Positions 1 to 9,947 are shown, numbered from the stretch's first letter. The stretch is DNA of 64,000 nt from Gavia stellata (GCF_030936135.1 NC_082610.1:21834428-21898427); one strand, 5' to 3'. Notes: generated from the letters alone by a model not told the origin. Translations and numbers: made by a program.

Positions 1-1694
1 AGCTTCTCATACCAATCATTCAGTTCAATCAGCTGGGCTCGAAACAGTGGCAGGGTTTCTTGGAGTTCCCTCTGCAAGCACGCGCCTTCCTCTTCTTTCC
101 TCTGGAGTGCTAGCTTGGCCTCCTCATGTTCCTTCTCCAGCTGTTGACTTCTTTCTGCCATTTCTCTCATGGCTTTCAGTTCACGCTCTGCCTCTTCCAG
201 TTGGCTTTGAAGACAGACGTTTCTTTGGATGGCAGAATCTCGCTCGCCTGCCACTCGTGCTAGTAGTCCTTTCAGGTCAAGGTTTTCCGCTTGAACCTCT
301 TCTGTCAAAGCCATCTGCCCATGGAGGCGAGCATTTTCTTGAGCCAGGCGGGTGTTTTCATTTGTCATCTCCGTGAGCTGCACCTGTAACTGCTCACGAG
401 TTCGGCTGTGGGTGCTCACATCATAGGAGCCCTCTTCGTCTGCAGCCACTTGAGCCTGAAGCTCCACAGCCGCCTTCCGTGAGGAGTCGTCCTGCTTGTC
501 CTGCGCCAGCAAAGCTCCGTCAGCCTCTCCTGTTTCTCCATCGCTCTGCTGAGGAAACGATGCCACACACAGTTCCTCAGTAGAGCGTTGGATGGGCAGT
601 GGCACTCGAGTATTGATCAGGCGATTGCTGGCCACCTGCAGTTGCCTGGATCTTTCTTCCAGCCGCGAGGCGAGGCCAGCTAGTTGAGCACTTTTCTGCC
701 GCAGCCAATCTGCCTCCTTGCGGGCTTCTGGAGAGCCTTTCTTTTTCAGGAGGCGGCTCTCCATCTCAAGGGCCCTCTCTTGCCTCTCCAGGTCTTCCAG
801 AAGACGCTGCAGGTGGGTGTTCTGCTCCAGGAGCTGGCTGCACGTGCTGCCAAGCAGCACCAAGTCTTCCGCCTCTGGCACCTGGAGCTGAGCATCTGCC
901 ACTGCCTTGCATGTTGTTTGCTGCCCAGCACTGTGGCTTTCGGGCAGTCTTTCCTGTAGTGCCGCCAGGGCCCGGGGCCCGTTTCTGCCAGAAGAGCAGG
1001 AGCTCTGCATCTCCTGATGGCCCTGGTGCGCAGGAGGGCCTTCGGGCTGGGCCGTGCTGGGGGAGGCGGGCAGCTCGCCCTCCAACTGCTGCAGGATGTA
1101 TTTGGTGAAGAGTGTCCTCTCCAGCTGCAGCTGGTTCTGGAGGTGGTGGATGCGGGCGGGCTGGTAGCCATCTCTCTCCCAGCAGAGCTTGCTGAGGACA
1201 TCCTGGAGCTTGCTTTGGGCCTCCCTGCCGCTGCTGCTGGGCCTCACCATCTCCTCGGCCAGCTGCTGCTGCAGGGCCCGCGTCTGGCCAAGGGCGGTGG
1301 TGCACTCGTGCCGCAGCAGCTCCTGTTCCTCGCGGAGCTCAGCCTCCTTCCAGCGCAGCAGCTGGCGGGTCTCCACCACCCGCTGCCGCTGGTTCAACTC
1401 CAGAAGCCGCTGCACCTCCTGAGCCTGTCGCTGCTCCCACTCGGACTGGAGCCGCTCTGCCAGGAGCTGCTGCTCCCTGCCCAAAGCCGCCTTCAGCTCC
1501 CGCGTTTCGGTAGCGAAGCAGCGGCGCAGCTCCTGGGTGCGGTGCCGCTCTTCCTCCAGCTCAGCCCGTAGCGCTTCCAGCTCCCGCCTCTGCTCCTCCT
1601 TCTGCGCAAGGCTGCTGGGGGCCTGCACCGGGCCCCGGCGGGGCGAGGGGCGGCTGCGCGCCACGAGCCCCCTGCCCGCAACATCCCGCGTCAT
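1..1694 (-). CDS. RIMBP3-like: RIMBP3-like protein, copy 0 (3' part outside window)
   Basis: Only the first 564 codons lie in the window, from the ATG at 1692-1694; the SH3 end is cut off by the left edge. What is present covers the basic N-terminus, both N-terminal coiled-coil blocks and most of the C-terminal coiled coil, with no stop. The copy is a mosaic. The part nearest the edge carries the markers of the right-hand copies (Trp561, His458), while the rest carries the left-hand markers (Glu446, Cys376, Arg297, His183). The switch falls between positions 323 and 358. It also has Gln143 and a private Gln160. The start is the first in-frame ATG after an upstream in-frame TAA. Confidence 0.88.
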   Translation of the reverse strand, partial: MTRDVAGRGLVARSRPSPRRGPVQAPSSLAQKEEQRRELEALRAELEEERHRTQELRRCFATETRELKAALGREQQLLAERLQSEWEQRQAQEVQRLLELNQRQRVVETRQLLRWKEAELREEQELLRHECTTALGQTRALQQQLAEEMVRPSSSGREAQSKLQDVLSKLCWERDGYQPARIHHLQNQLQLERTLFTKYILQQLEGELPASPSTAQPEGPPAHQGHQEMQSSCSSGRNGPRALAALQERLPESHSAGQQTTCKAVADAQLQVPEAEDLVLLGSTCSQLLEQNTHLQRLLEDLERQERALEMESRLLKKKGSPEARKEADWLRQKSAQLAGLASRLEERSRQLQVASNRLINTRVPLPIQRSTEELCVASFPQQSDGETGEADGALLAQDKQDDSSRKAAVELQAQVAADEEGSYDVSTHSRTREQLQVQLTEMTNENTRLAQENARLHGQMALTEEVQAENLDLKGLLARVAGERDSAIQRNVCLQSQLEEAERELKAMREMAERSQQLEKEHEEAKLALQRKEEEGACLQRELQETLPLFRAQLIELNDWYEK

Positions 1695-1797
1695 TGCGAC
1701 GGCCACCAAACGCTGCTGCCCAAGGTCAGCAAGTGTTGCGTTCCTGGGGCTGCGAAGCCAAGACAGCGTCTGCCACGGCCGGGGCGGGTGAGCGTGG

Positions 1798-1916
1798 CCT
1801 TATGTGCATGTCCTGGCCCCGAGCTCACAGTGGAGGGGAGGGGCAGCATGGCCTTATATGGTAGGACCTGGCCCCGAGCTCACAGTGGAGGGGAGGGGCA
1901 GCATGGCCTTATATGG
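1798..1916 (-). promoter_or_regulatory. Promoter-like 55-bp repeat block of copy 0 (two full boxes)
   Basis: On the minus strand the block holds the decamer CCATATAAGG twice, at 1852-1861 and 1907-1916, exactly 55 bp apart, plus a degenerate relative at 1798-1807. The decamer fits the SRF-binding CArG consensus CC(A/T)6GG and also contains a TATA-like ATATAAG. It lies about 160-220 bp upstream of the ATG, a sensible place for a core promoter. Each 55-bp repeat also carries a G-rich segment (GAGGGGAGGGG on the plus strand). A short upstream ATG at 1807-1809 opens a 27-codon reading frame ending at 1726-1728, before the main ATG. Promoter function is inferred from position and motif only. Confidence 0.6.
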
Positions 1917-4385
1917 TAGGACCTGGCCCCTCTGCGCACAAAGGAGGGCGGGCGGCATTTTCCCCCAGAACAACGGAGAAGACAAAGATGGGTTCCAAGC
2001 CATGCGCAAGAGAACCAAGTGACCTCTTCTGTACAAGTGGGTTTGCTGCTAGAAGAAACCAGACCAAACTGGCTGAAAGCGGCAAAGTTGCAACAAAACT
2101 GTGCAAACAGCTATTAAATATTTCACCCCCACCTTGACATTCCTCTTCAAGACTGCCCTCAGAAATGGCCGGGGGGTCATATGGAGCTGTGAGCAGCCCC
2201 GGCCCACGCAGCACCCTCTGCACAGCAGAAGGAGCCTGCCCTGCCGGGGCTTGCTCTTCCCAGCCACAGCTGCTCCCCAAAATGCTGCGGGCGGCTCCCC
2301 GGGCAGGCTGAGTGCTGACCCTGGCAGGCGGCAGAGCCCCTGCCCCAGCACACAGCCCCCTGGGGCGTAGGGACCCTGCTTGGAAGGACTGTCCTGGGCA
2401 GCCCTGGGTGCACAGCCAGCTTCACGCCCCGCATCAGCCGTACCCGGGAGAAGGCAGCTCTCATGGCCTGTCCCTCTGACGATGCAGTAGGGAAGCCGTG
2501 CTCAGCAGCACGTCTTCCGGCAACCTGGATAAACTGTGAGGCTTGTTCAGACAGATGCCTTGGATGTACCGGATTTTGGAGAGCCCTCCGGGATATTCAT
2601 GTGCACTGCCCTGCAGCCAGCATCTTACCATGTAAAGACCTGTGAAGATTTCTCCCACCCTGGGAGCTCGGCTGTCCTGCCGCTAACCTCTCTCTGCGTC
2701 GCTCCGCTCCCCTCGCTGCCTGCAGGCAGTGCCCTCAGCCCTGCTGCGCTTTGCAGGGCAGCTGCTCCTGGGCAGAGCTGTCTCTCGCAAGCAATGCCCG
2801 CTTGCTATGAGCTGCCTCCGTCCCTGGAGCCCAGCCCAGCTCAGGAGCAGAGGCCCAGCCCAAGGCGTCACTTGCTCTGCCCCTTCTGGGCTCCCTGGAG
2901 ATGGCCCAGGGGCTCCAGGGCTGACAGCTCCTGAAAGGCAGCAGAGTCACCCTTGGGGAAGGGACTTTTGAACTGACTGCGCTAGTCACCGATTGTCCCT
3001 CTCCGAAGAGTGGAGAGAGACCGATTCCAAAAGCATGGTTTGTCCTTCCACAGCATGGCCGTCTATGGGAGCTGTAAACGTTCCCCTCTGGACACGGATA
3101 TTCTTGAGCCGAAACAAAAAGAACATGCAGGCCGTGACAGGGAGCTGTTGGTTGGCCCTTGTGCCAGGCGGGGATTCAGCTGAAGCAATGCAGGCATCTC
3201 ATCCCCAGCTGGAAGCCCTCGGGAGGAAGCAGCATTCAGCTCCCCCCATGCAGCCCACAGACCCCCACTGTTAAGGGGTGTCAAGCTTGGCCACCACTTC
3301 CAGCCACTCCGGCCCAGCACCCCCTCGTGCCATGCCGCTGGAGCCCAGTACAGACCAGGAGCACCCAGTAGAGTTCTGCCTGGCTGCTGGAGCCCAGCCC
3401 GGTGCCTGGGGACCTGGAGCCTTTGCCCAGGCTGAGGGATGCAGCTGCCACTTTTCCGCGTGCAGCTGTTACTTGTAGCGAAGCTGAGCGTGCATCCCAG
3501 AGATTCACACGCACGGACGCACAGACGCACGGACGTGGACACACAGAGGACACTGACACGGCCAGTCACACAGACTGCCACAGATGAGGCGCTGCCGTCA
3601 ACAGCACCCACACGCAGGACTCACATAAAACACAAACAGAGGCGGCCATGTCCCCTCCTCCTCGTGGGCTGCCAGAGGCAGGAGGCCGCTAGCGTAGGCA
3701 CACCCACACACACACATGCCCACACGACACTCTCTACCTTCACAAGCGCACGCATGTGCATGGGTCCCCTGAGTACTGGCAGAGCCCCCCTTGGTCCCCC
3801 GGTACCCCTGCCCGGACCCCGGCCCTCTGACCCACCCCACGGGTCCCCTACTCGCTGCCTGGTCCCTCTAGGTGCTCCCTGCAAACATTCAGCACTCCCA
3901 CATCTGTCCCGCAGGCACCCAACACTCGCCCGTCTCCCCAGGTGCCAGCGTGGGCCCTCTGCCTGCCTGATATCCCAGTCCGGACGCGAGGCCCCGCCTA
4001 GTCACCAGCTGCTCCAGCTTGAAGTTTGCTGGTGAAATCACACGCACACCCCCTGCACCCCGGGTTTGGGGAAGATGCAGACACTCACAGAGCCTCTTAC
4101 TTGCCTCCCTTGTGCTGGTCCCCCCCTGAGGTGGTTTTCAGGACACACACCGTTCCCAGCCCCGTGCCTGCTGGCCGAGACCCCCACTCGCTCCAGTAGC
4201 TGCACCGGGACCCATACCAGTAGCTGGCACCACAAGCCAGGGCTGCCTACACCCCCTGCTTGGCTGCGGTAGCTGGCAGCCAGTCCACCCACGCCAGCTC
4301 CCCCTGTAACCGGCACATCGTCCTTCCAGTTTCCCACACACATGGCTTGAGAGTGAGATGACACAGAGAGATCGTTCAGGAAAAA
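1917..4385. other. Spacer 1, no convincing gene
   Basis: GC-rich sequence between the promoter block of copy 0 and the polyadenylation signal of copy 1. Six-frame reading gives only short frames (up to about 200 codons) of low-complexity composition with no recognisable domain. It includes a 14-bp perfect palindrome (CTGCCTGCAGGCAG, 2716-2729), CA-rich stretches at about 3505-3580 and 3699-3717, and a 17-nt alternating purine-pyrimidine run at 3746-3762. Unit-specific marks are CGGAGAAG instead of CGAGAAG near 1975 and an extra T near 4331 (CCAGTTTCCC). Confidence 0.8.
3505..3762. repeat. CA-rich low-complexity tracts with a Z-DNA-prone run
   Basis: This part of the spacer contains imperfect CACA/CGCA repeats (3505-3580), a short (CA)n tract (3699-3717) and an uninterrupted alternating purine-pyrimidine run of 17 nt (3746-3762). 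The same block recurs in every spacer. It contributes to chance open frames rich in Thr, His and Arg on the plus strand. Confidence 0.75.
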
Positions 4386-4391
4386 TTTAAT
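4386..4391 (-). terminator. ATTAAA polyadenylation signal of copy 1
   Basis: ATTAAA on the minus strand lies 42 nt downstream of the stop codon, giving a very short predicted 3' UTR. The same signal sits at the same offset after every complete copy: 15994-15999, 20819-20824, 25650-25655, 30475-30480, 35303-35308, 40132-40137, 44957-44962, 49734-49739, 54507-54512 and 59335-59340. No poly-A tract follows it, so it is not the scar of a recent retrocopy. The cleavage site itself is not visible. Confidence 0.6.
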
Positions 4392-4433
4392 AAGAAGGTA
4401 TAAGAAGACAGGACAGACAGCATCTGTGTCCTG

Positions 4434-6524
4434 CTACCAATCACTTGTCCCTGGAGAGTCTCCGCTGGCATCAGGTTGTCCCTCATCTGAAACTTCTTCA
4501 ACAAGATTAGAGGGGACGAATCCTCTTGTGCCATCGGTCAGCTCTCCCACATACCAACCGTCTTCATCCACGTCTCCAAAGACGTACACGTATTGTCCAG
4601 CAACTAGAGGAAGCTCTAGTTCAGGCCGCTCGTTGGGACCATCGAAAGGATCATAGCTGTATCGAGCTATGAACGCTCGAAGCTCTGCCGGTTGTTTTCT
4701 CATTGCCTCCAGCAGGAGGGACTCCTTGTCTGCTACCAGGTTAGCCTGGCACGGCCTGGAAACGCTACGCTTGGATCTTGCTCTTTCCAGCCGTTCCAGT
4801 TCCTGAAATAGCTGCTGGCGTTGTTCCTTTAGCTTCTCATACCGATCATTCAGTTCAATCAGCTGGGCTTGTAACAGTGGCAGGGTTTCTTGGAGTTCCC
4901 TCTGCAAGCACGCGCCTTCCTCTTCTTTCCTCTGGAGCGCTAGCTTGGCCTCCTCATGTTCCTTCTCCAGCTGTTGACTTCTTTCTGCCATTTCTCTCAT
5001 GGCTTTCAGTTCACGCTCTGCTTCTTCCAGTTGGCTTTGAAGACAGACGTTTCTTTGGATGGCAGAATCTCGCTCGCCTGCCACTCGTGCTAGTAGTCCT
5101 TTCAGGTCAAGGTTTTCCGCTTGAACCTCTTCTGTCAAAGCCATCTGCCCACGGAGGCGAGCATTTTCTTGAGCCAGGCGGGTGTTTTCATTTGTCATCT
5201 CCGTGAGCTGCACCTGTAACTGCTCACGAGTTCGGCTGTGGGTGCTCACATCATAGGAGCCTTCTTCGTCTGCAGCCACTTGGGCCTGAAGCTCCACAGC
5301 CGCCTTCCGTGAGGAGTCGTCCTGCTTGTCCTGCGCCAGCAAAGCTCCGTCAGCCTCTCCTGTTTCTCCATCGCTCTGCTGAGGAAACGATGCCACACAC
5401 AGTTCCTCAGTAGAGCGTTGGATGGGCAGTGGCACTCGAGTATTGATCAGGCGATTGCTGGCCACCTGCAGTTGCCTGGATCTTTCTTCCAGCCGCGAGG
5501 CGAGGCCAGCTAGTTGAGCACTTTTCTGCCGCAGCCAATCTGCCTCCTTGCGGGCTTCTGGAGAGCCTTTCTTTTTCAGGAGGCGGCTCTCCATCTCAAG
5601 GGCCCTCTCTTGCCTCTCCAGGTCTTCCAGAAGACGCTGCAGGTGGGTGTTCTGCTCCAGGAGCTGGCTGCACGTGCTGCCAAGCAGCACCAAGTCTTCT
5701 GCCTCTGGCACCTGGAGCTGAGCATCTGCCACTGCCTTGCATGTTGTTTGCTGCCCAGCACTGTGGCTTTCGGGCAGTCTTTCCTGTAGTGCCGCCAGGG
5801 CCCGGGGCCCGTTTCTGCCAGAAGAGCAGGAGCTCTGCATCTCCTGATGGCCCTGGTGCGCAGGAGGGCCTTCGGGCTGGGCCGTGCTGGGGGAGGCGGG
5901 CAGCTCGCCCTCCAACTGCTGCAGGATGTATTTGGTGAAGAGTGTCCTCTCCAGCTGCAGCTGGTTCTGGAGGTGGTGGATGCGGGCGGGCTGGTAGCCA
6001 TCTCTCTCCCAGCAGAGCTTGCTGAGGACATCCTGGAGCTTGCTCCGGGCCTCCCTGCCGCTGCTGCTGGGCCTCACCATCTCCTCGGCCAGCTGCCGCT
6101 GCAGGGCCCGCGTCTGGCCAAGGGCGGTGGTGCACTCGTGCCGCAGCAGCTCCTGTTCCTCGCGGAGCTCAGCCTCCTTCCAGCGCAGCAGCTGGTGGGT
6201 CTCCACCACCCGCTGACGCTGGTTCAACTCCAGAAGCCGCTGCACCTCCTGAGCCTGTCGCTGCTCCCACTCGGACTGGAGCCGCTCTGCCAGGAGCTGC
6301 TGCTCCCTGCCCAAAGCCGCCTTCAGCTCCCGCGTTTCGGTAGCGAAGCAGCGACGCAGCTCCTGGGTGCGGTGCCGCTCTTCCTCCAGCTCAGCCCGTA
6401 GCGCTTCCAGCTCCCGCCTCTGCTCCTCCTTCTGCGCAAGGCTGCTGGGGGCCTGCACCGGGCCCCGGCGGGGCGAGGGGCGGCTGCGCGCCACGAGCCC
6501 CCTGCCCGCAACATCCCGTGTCAT
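4434..6524 (-). CDS. RIMBP3-like: RIMBP3-like coiled-coil/SH3 protein, copy 1
   Basis: Intronless frame of 696 codons. I start it at the ATG 6522-6524, because the codons before it run back to an in-frame TAA without another ATG. Residues 1-30 are basic and proline-rich. Coiled-coil segments span about 31-150, 275-360 and 435-585, with charged linkers between. An SH3 domain occupies about 617-680, with the ARYSYDPFDGPNE opening, an acidic RT/n-Src region, GWYVGEL, and GFVPSNLVE at its end. These are hallmarks of the first SH3 of RIM-binding proteins. The N-terminal LLRWKEAE and KYIL stretches point to RIMBP3. Mammalian RIMBP3 is an intronless testis protein linked to the manchette of spermatids; full-length members carry fibronectin-III repeats and two more SH3 domains, all missing here. 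Private residues are His110 and Leu551-Gln552. RIMBP2 or TSPOAP1 ancestry is less likely; expression is unknown. Confidence 0.88.
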   Translation of the reverse strand: MTRDVAGRGLVARSRPSPRRGPVQAPSSLAQKEEQRRELEALRAELEEERHRTQELRRCFATETRELKAALGREQQLLAERLQSEWEQRQAQEVQRLLELNQRQRVVETHQLLRWKEAELREEQELLRHECTTALGQTRALQRQLAEEMVRPSSSGREARSKLQDVLSKLCWERDGYQPARIHHLQNQLQLERTLFTKYILQQLEGELPASPSTAQPEGPPAHQGHQEMQSSCSSGRNGPRALAALQERLPESHSAGQQTTCKAVADAQLQVPEAEDLVLLGSTCSQLLEQNTHLQRLLEDLERQERALEMESRLLKKKGSPEARKEADWLRQKSAQLAGLASRLEERSRQLQVASNRLINTRVPLPIQRSTEELCVASFPQQSDGETGEADGALLAQDKQDDSSRKAAVELQAQVAADEEGSYDVSTHSRTREQLQVQLTEMTNENTRLAQENARLRGQMALTEEVQAENLDLKGLLARVAGERDSAIQRNVCLQSQLEEAERELKAMREMAERSQQLEKEHEEAKLALQRKEEEGACLQRELQETLPLLQAQLIELNDRYEKLKEQRQQLFQELERLERARSKRSVSRPCQANLVADKESLLLEAMRKQPAELRAFIARYSYDPFDGPNERPELELPLVAGQYVYVFGDVDEDGWYVGELTDGTRGFVPSNLVEEVSDEGQPDASGDSPGTSDW

Positions 6525-6627
6525 GGTGTCGGCCACCAAACGCTGCTGCCCAAGGTCAGCAAGTGTTGCGTTCCTGGGGCTGCGAAGCCAAGACAGCGTC
6601 TGCCACGGCCGGGGCGGGTGAGCATGG

Positions 6628-6801
6628 CCTTATGTGCATGTCCTGGCCCCGAGCTCACAGTGGAGGGGAGGGGCAGCATGGCCTTATATGGTAGGACCTG
6701 GCCCCGAGCTCACAGTGGAGGGGAGGGGCAGCATGGCCTTACATGGTAGGACCTGGCCCCGAGCTCACAGTGGAGGGGAGGGGCAGCATGGCCTTATATG
6801 G
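6628..6801 (-). promoter_or_regulatory. Promoter-like block of copy 1 (three boxes, one mutated)
   Basis: Three 55-bp repeats, with boxes at 6682-6691, 6737-6746 and 6792-6801. The middle one reads CCTTACATGG on the plus strand, a single change that breaks both the CArG and the TATA-like match. The extra repeat explains the 4883-bp unit length. The upstream ATG (6637-6639) is present. Confidence 0.58.
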
Positions 6802-9216
6802 TATGACCTGGCCCCTCTGCGCACAAAGGAGGGCGGGCGGCATTTTCCCCCAGAACAACGGAGAAGACAAAGAGGGGTTCCAAGCCATGCGCAAGAGAAC
6901 CAAGTGACCTCTTCTGTACAAGTGGGTTTGCTGCTAGAAGAAACCAGACCAAACTGGCTGAAAGCGGCAAAGTTGCAACAAAACTGTGCAAGCAGCTATT
7001 AAATATTTCACCCCCACCTTGACATTCCTCATCAAGACTGCCCTCAGAAATGGCCGGGGGGTCATATGGAGCTGTGAGCAGCCCCGGCCCACGCAGCACC
7101 CTCTGCACAGCAGAAGGAGCCTGCCCTGCCGGGGCTTGCTCTTCCCAGCCACAGCTGCTCCCCAAAATGCTGCGGGCGGCTCCCCGGGCAGGCTGAGTGC
7201 TGACCCTGGCAGGCGGCAGAGCCCCTGCCCCAGCACACAGCCCCCTGGGGCGTAGGGACCCTGCTTGGAAGGACTGTCCTGGGCAGCCCTGGGTGCACAG
7301 CCAGCTTCACGCCCCGCATCAGCCGTACCCGGGAGAAGGCAGCTCTCATGGCCTGTCCCTCTGACGATGCAGTAGGGAAGCCGTGCTCAGCAGCACGTCT
7401 TCCGGCAACCTGGATAAACGTGAGGCTTGTTCAGACAGATGCCTTGGCTGTACCGGATTTTGGAGAGCCCTCCGGGATATTCATGTGCACTGCCCTGCAG
7501 CCAGCATCTTACCATGTAAAGACCTGTGAAGATTTCTCCCACCCTGGGAGCTCAGCTGTCCTGCCGCTAACCTCTCTCTGCGTCGCTCCGCTCCCCTCGC
7601 TGCCTGCAGGCAGTGCCCTCAGCCCTGCTGCGCTTTGCAGGGCAGCTGCTCCTGGGCAGAGCTGTCTCTCGCAAGCAATGCCCGCTTGCTATGAGCTGCC
7701 TCCGTCCCTGGAGCCCAGCCCAGCTCAGGAGCAGAGGCCCAGCCCAAGGCGTCACTTGCTCTGCCCCTTCTGGGCTCCCTGGAGATGGCCCAGGGGCTCC
7801 AGGGCTGACAGCTCCTGAATGGCAGCAGAGTCACCCTTGGGGAAGGGACTTTTGAGCTGACTGCGCTAGTCACCGATTGTCCCTCTCTGAAGAGTGGAGA
7901 GAGACCGATTCCAAAAGCATGGTTTGTCCTTCCACAGCATGGCCGTCTATGGGAGCTGTAAACGTTCCCCTCTGGACACGGATATTCTTGAGCCGAAACA
8001 AAAAGAACATGCAGGCCGTGACAGGGAGCTGTTGGTTGGCCCTTGTGCCAGGCGGGGATTCAGCTGAAGCAATGCAGGCATCTCATCCCCAGCTGGAAGC
8101 CCTCGGGAGGAAGCAGCATTCAGCTCCCCCCATGCAGCCCACAGACCCCCACTGTTAAGGGGTGTCAAGCCTGGCCACCACTTCCAGCCACTCCGGCCCA
8201 GCACCCCCTCGTGCCATGCCGCTGGAGCCCAGTACAGACCAGGAGCACCCAGCAGAGTTCTGCCTGGCTGCTGGAGCCCAGCCCGGTGCCTGGGGACCTG
8301 GAGCCTTTGCCCAGGCTGAGGGATGCAGCTGCCACTTTTCCGCGTGCAGCTGTTACTTGTAGCGAAGCTGAGCGTGCATCCCAGAGATTCACACGCACGG
8401 ACGCACAGACGCACGGACGCGGACACGCAGAGGACACTGACACGGCCAGTCACACAGACTGCCACAGATGAGGCGCTGCCGTCAACAGCACCCACACGCA
8501 GGACTCACATAAAACACAAACAGAGGCGGCCATGTTCCCTCCTCCTCGTGGGCTGCCAGAGGCAGGAGGCCGCTAGTGTAGGCACACCCACACACACACA
8601 TGCCCACAGGACACTCTCTACCTTCACAAGCGCACGCATGTGCATGGGTCCCCTGAGTACTGGCAGAGCCCCCCTTGGTCCCCCGGTACCCCTGCCCGGA
8701 CCCCAGCCCTCTGACCCATCCCACGGGTCCCCTACTCGCTGCCTGGTCCCTCTAGGTGCTCCCTGCAAACATTCAGCACTCCCACATCTGTCCCGCAGGC
8801 ACCCAACACTCGCCCGTCTCCCCAGGTGCCAGCGTGGGCCCTCTGCCTGCCTGATATCCCAGTCCGGACGCGAGGCCCCGCCTAGTCACCAGCTGCTCCA
8901 GCTTGAAGTTTGCTGGTGAAGGCACGCGCACACCCCCTGCACCCCGGGTTTGGGGAAGATGCAGACACTCACAGAGCCTCTTACTTGCCTCCCTTGTGCT
9001 GGTCCCCCCCTGAGGTGGTTTTCAGGACACACACCGTTCCCAGCCCCGTGCCTGCTGGCCGAGACCCCCACTCGCTCCAGTAGCTGCACCGGGACCCATA
9101 CCAGTAGCTGGCACCACAAGCCAGAGGTGCCTACACCCCCTGCTTGGCTGCGGTAGCTGGCAGCCAGTCCACCCACGCCAGCTCCCCCTGTAACCGGCAC
9201 ATCGTCCTTCCAGTTC
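6802..9216. other. Spacer 2, left part, up to the provirus
   Basis: Homologous to the other spacers, with no recognisable gene. Distinctive marks are a 1-bp deletion near 7420 (ATAAACGTGAGG where the others have ATAAACTGTGAGG) and the variant GAAGGCACGCGC near 8919. That variant is shared only with the unit ending near 59300. The last five bases, 9212-9216 (AGTTC), are the left copy of the retroviral target duplication. Confidence 0.8.
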
Positions 9217-9835
9217 TGTGCTGGTTTTGGCTGGGATGGGGTTAACTTTCTTCATAGCAGCTAGTATGGGGCTGAGTTTTGGATTGTATGGGGCTGTGTT
9301 TTGGATTTGGGCTGGAAACAATGTTGATAAAGCAGGAATGTTTTTGTTACTGTTGAGCAGGGCTCACACAGCACCAAGGCCTTTTCTGCTCCTCACCCCA
9401 CCCCACCAGCGAGTGGGCTGGGGGTGCACGGGAAGTTGGGAGGGGACACAGCCGGGACAGCTGACCCCAACTGACCAAAGGGATATTCCATACCATATGA
9501 CATCATGCTCAGTATATAAAGCCGGGGGAGGAAGAGGGAAGGTGGGGACATTCGGAGTAATGGCGTTTGTCTTCCCGAGCAACCGCTACGCGTGATAGAG
9601 CCCTGCTTCCCTGCAGATAGCTGAACACCTGCCTGCCGATGGGAAGTGGTGAATTAATTCCTTCTTTCGCTTTGCTTCTCCGCGCAGTGTTCTTTTGCTC
9701 TACCTATTAAACTGTTTTTATCTCAGCCCATGAGTTTTCTCACTTTTACTCTTCTGGTTCTCTCCCCCACCCCACCTGGGGGGAGTGAGTGAGCGGCTGT
9801 GTGGTGATTAGTCCGGCTGGGCTTAAACCACGACA
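9217..9835 (+). repeat. 5' LTR
   Basis: Begins TGTGCTGG and ends CCACGACA. U3 carries a duplicated GGGGCTG-GTTTTGGATT motif near 9270-9308 and a TATA box at 9513-9520. An ATTAAA at 9706-9711 is the only visible polyadenylation signal. Transcription should therefore start near 9540-9550, giving a short R/U5. A short upstream ATG at 9560-9562 encodes an 11-residue peptide in the predicted leader. Confidence 0.95.
9513..9520 (+). promoter_or_regulatory. LTR TATA box
   Basis: TATATAAA, preceded by CATATG and TGACATCA elements within 30 bp, in the middle of the 5' LTR. The same box is at 15614-15621 in the 3' LTR, where it could drive transcription towards the downstream gene copy in antisense. 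Confidence 0.7.
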
Positions 9836-9843
9836 GTCCTTTT

Positions 9844-9861
9844 TGGCGCCCAACGTGGGGC
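9844..9861 (+). other. Primer-binding site, tRNA-Lys1,2 type
   Basis: TGGCGCCCAACGTGGGGC lies 8 nt after the 5' LTR. It is the 18-nt sequence known as the tRNA-Lys1,2 primer site in Mason-Pfizer monkey virus and foamy viruses. The 8-nt gap is longer than the 0-3 nt usual in retroviruses. Confidence 0.85.
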
Positions 9862-9947
9862 TTGAAGGGTTTGACATAATAACAGATTCAACAGAACTTC
9901 TATCCTTTAAAATTTATAGGTCAACATTAGTCTGTTTAATTTGCACC

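Noticed and set aside
3063..3611. Minus-strand frame of 182 codons and plus-strand frame of 198 codons in the spacers
   Set aside because: Composition follows the CA-rich low-complexity DNA, there is no recognisable domain, and frame lengths change between units through small spacer indels.
3699..3717. CRISPR-like or satellite array
   Set aside because: The short CA repeats lack spacers and the organism is a eukaryote; they are simple low-complexity DNA.
4386..4433. Recent retrocopy origin of each gene
   Set aside because: There is no poly-A tract after the polyadenylation signal and no flanking target duplication around each gene; copies share spacers and promoters, so they arose by DNA duplication.
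4778..5206. Plus-strand open frame of 142 codons opposite the coiled-coil gene, and similar ones of 184 and 91 codons in every unit
   Set aside because: They are antisense shadows of the gene, start at non-ATG codons in some cases, and show no domain or independent conservation.
6525..6539. A longer start for the RIMBP3-like protein (TTG, five codons upstream)
   Set aside because: TTG is not a usual start in a vertebrate; the first ATG five codons in is the better choice, with an in-frame TAA further upstream.
9789..9947. Gag starting at the GTG at 9789, inside the LTR
   Set aside because: GTG is not an expected start, and this stretch covers the LTR end and primer site; the ATG at 9948 has a good context.
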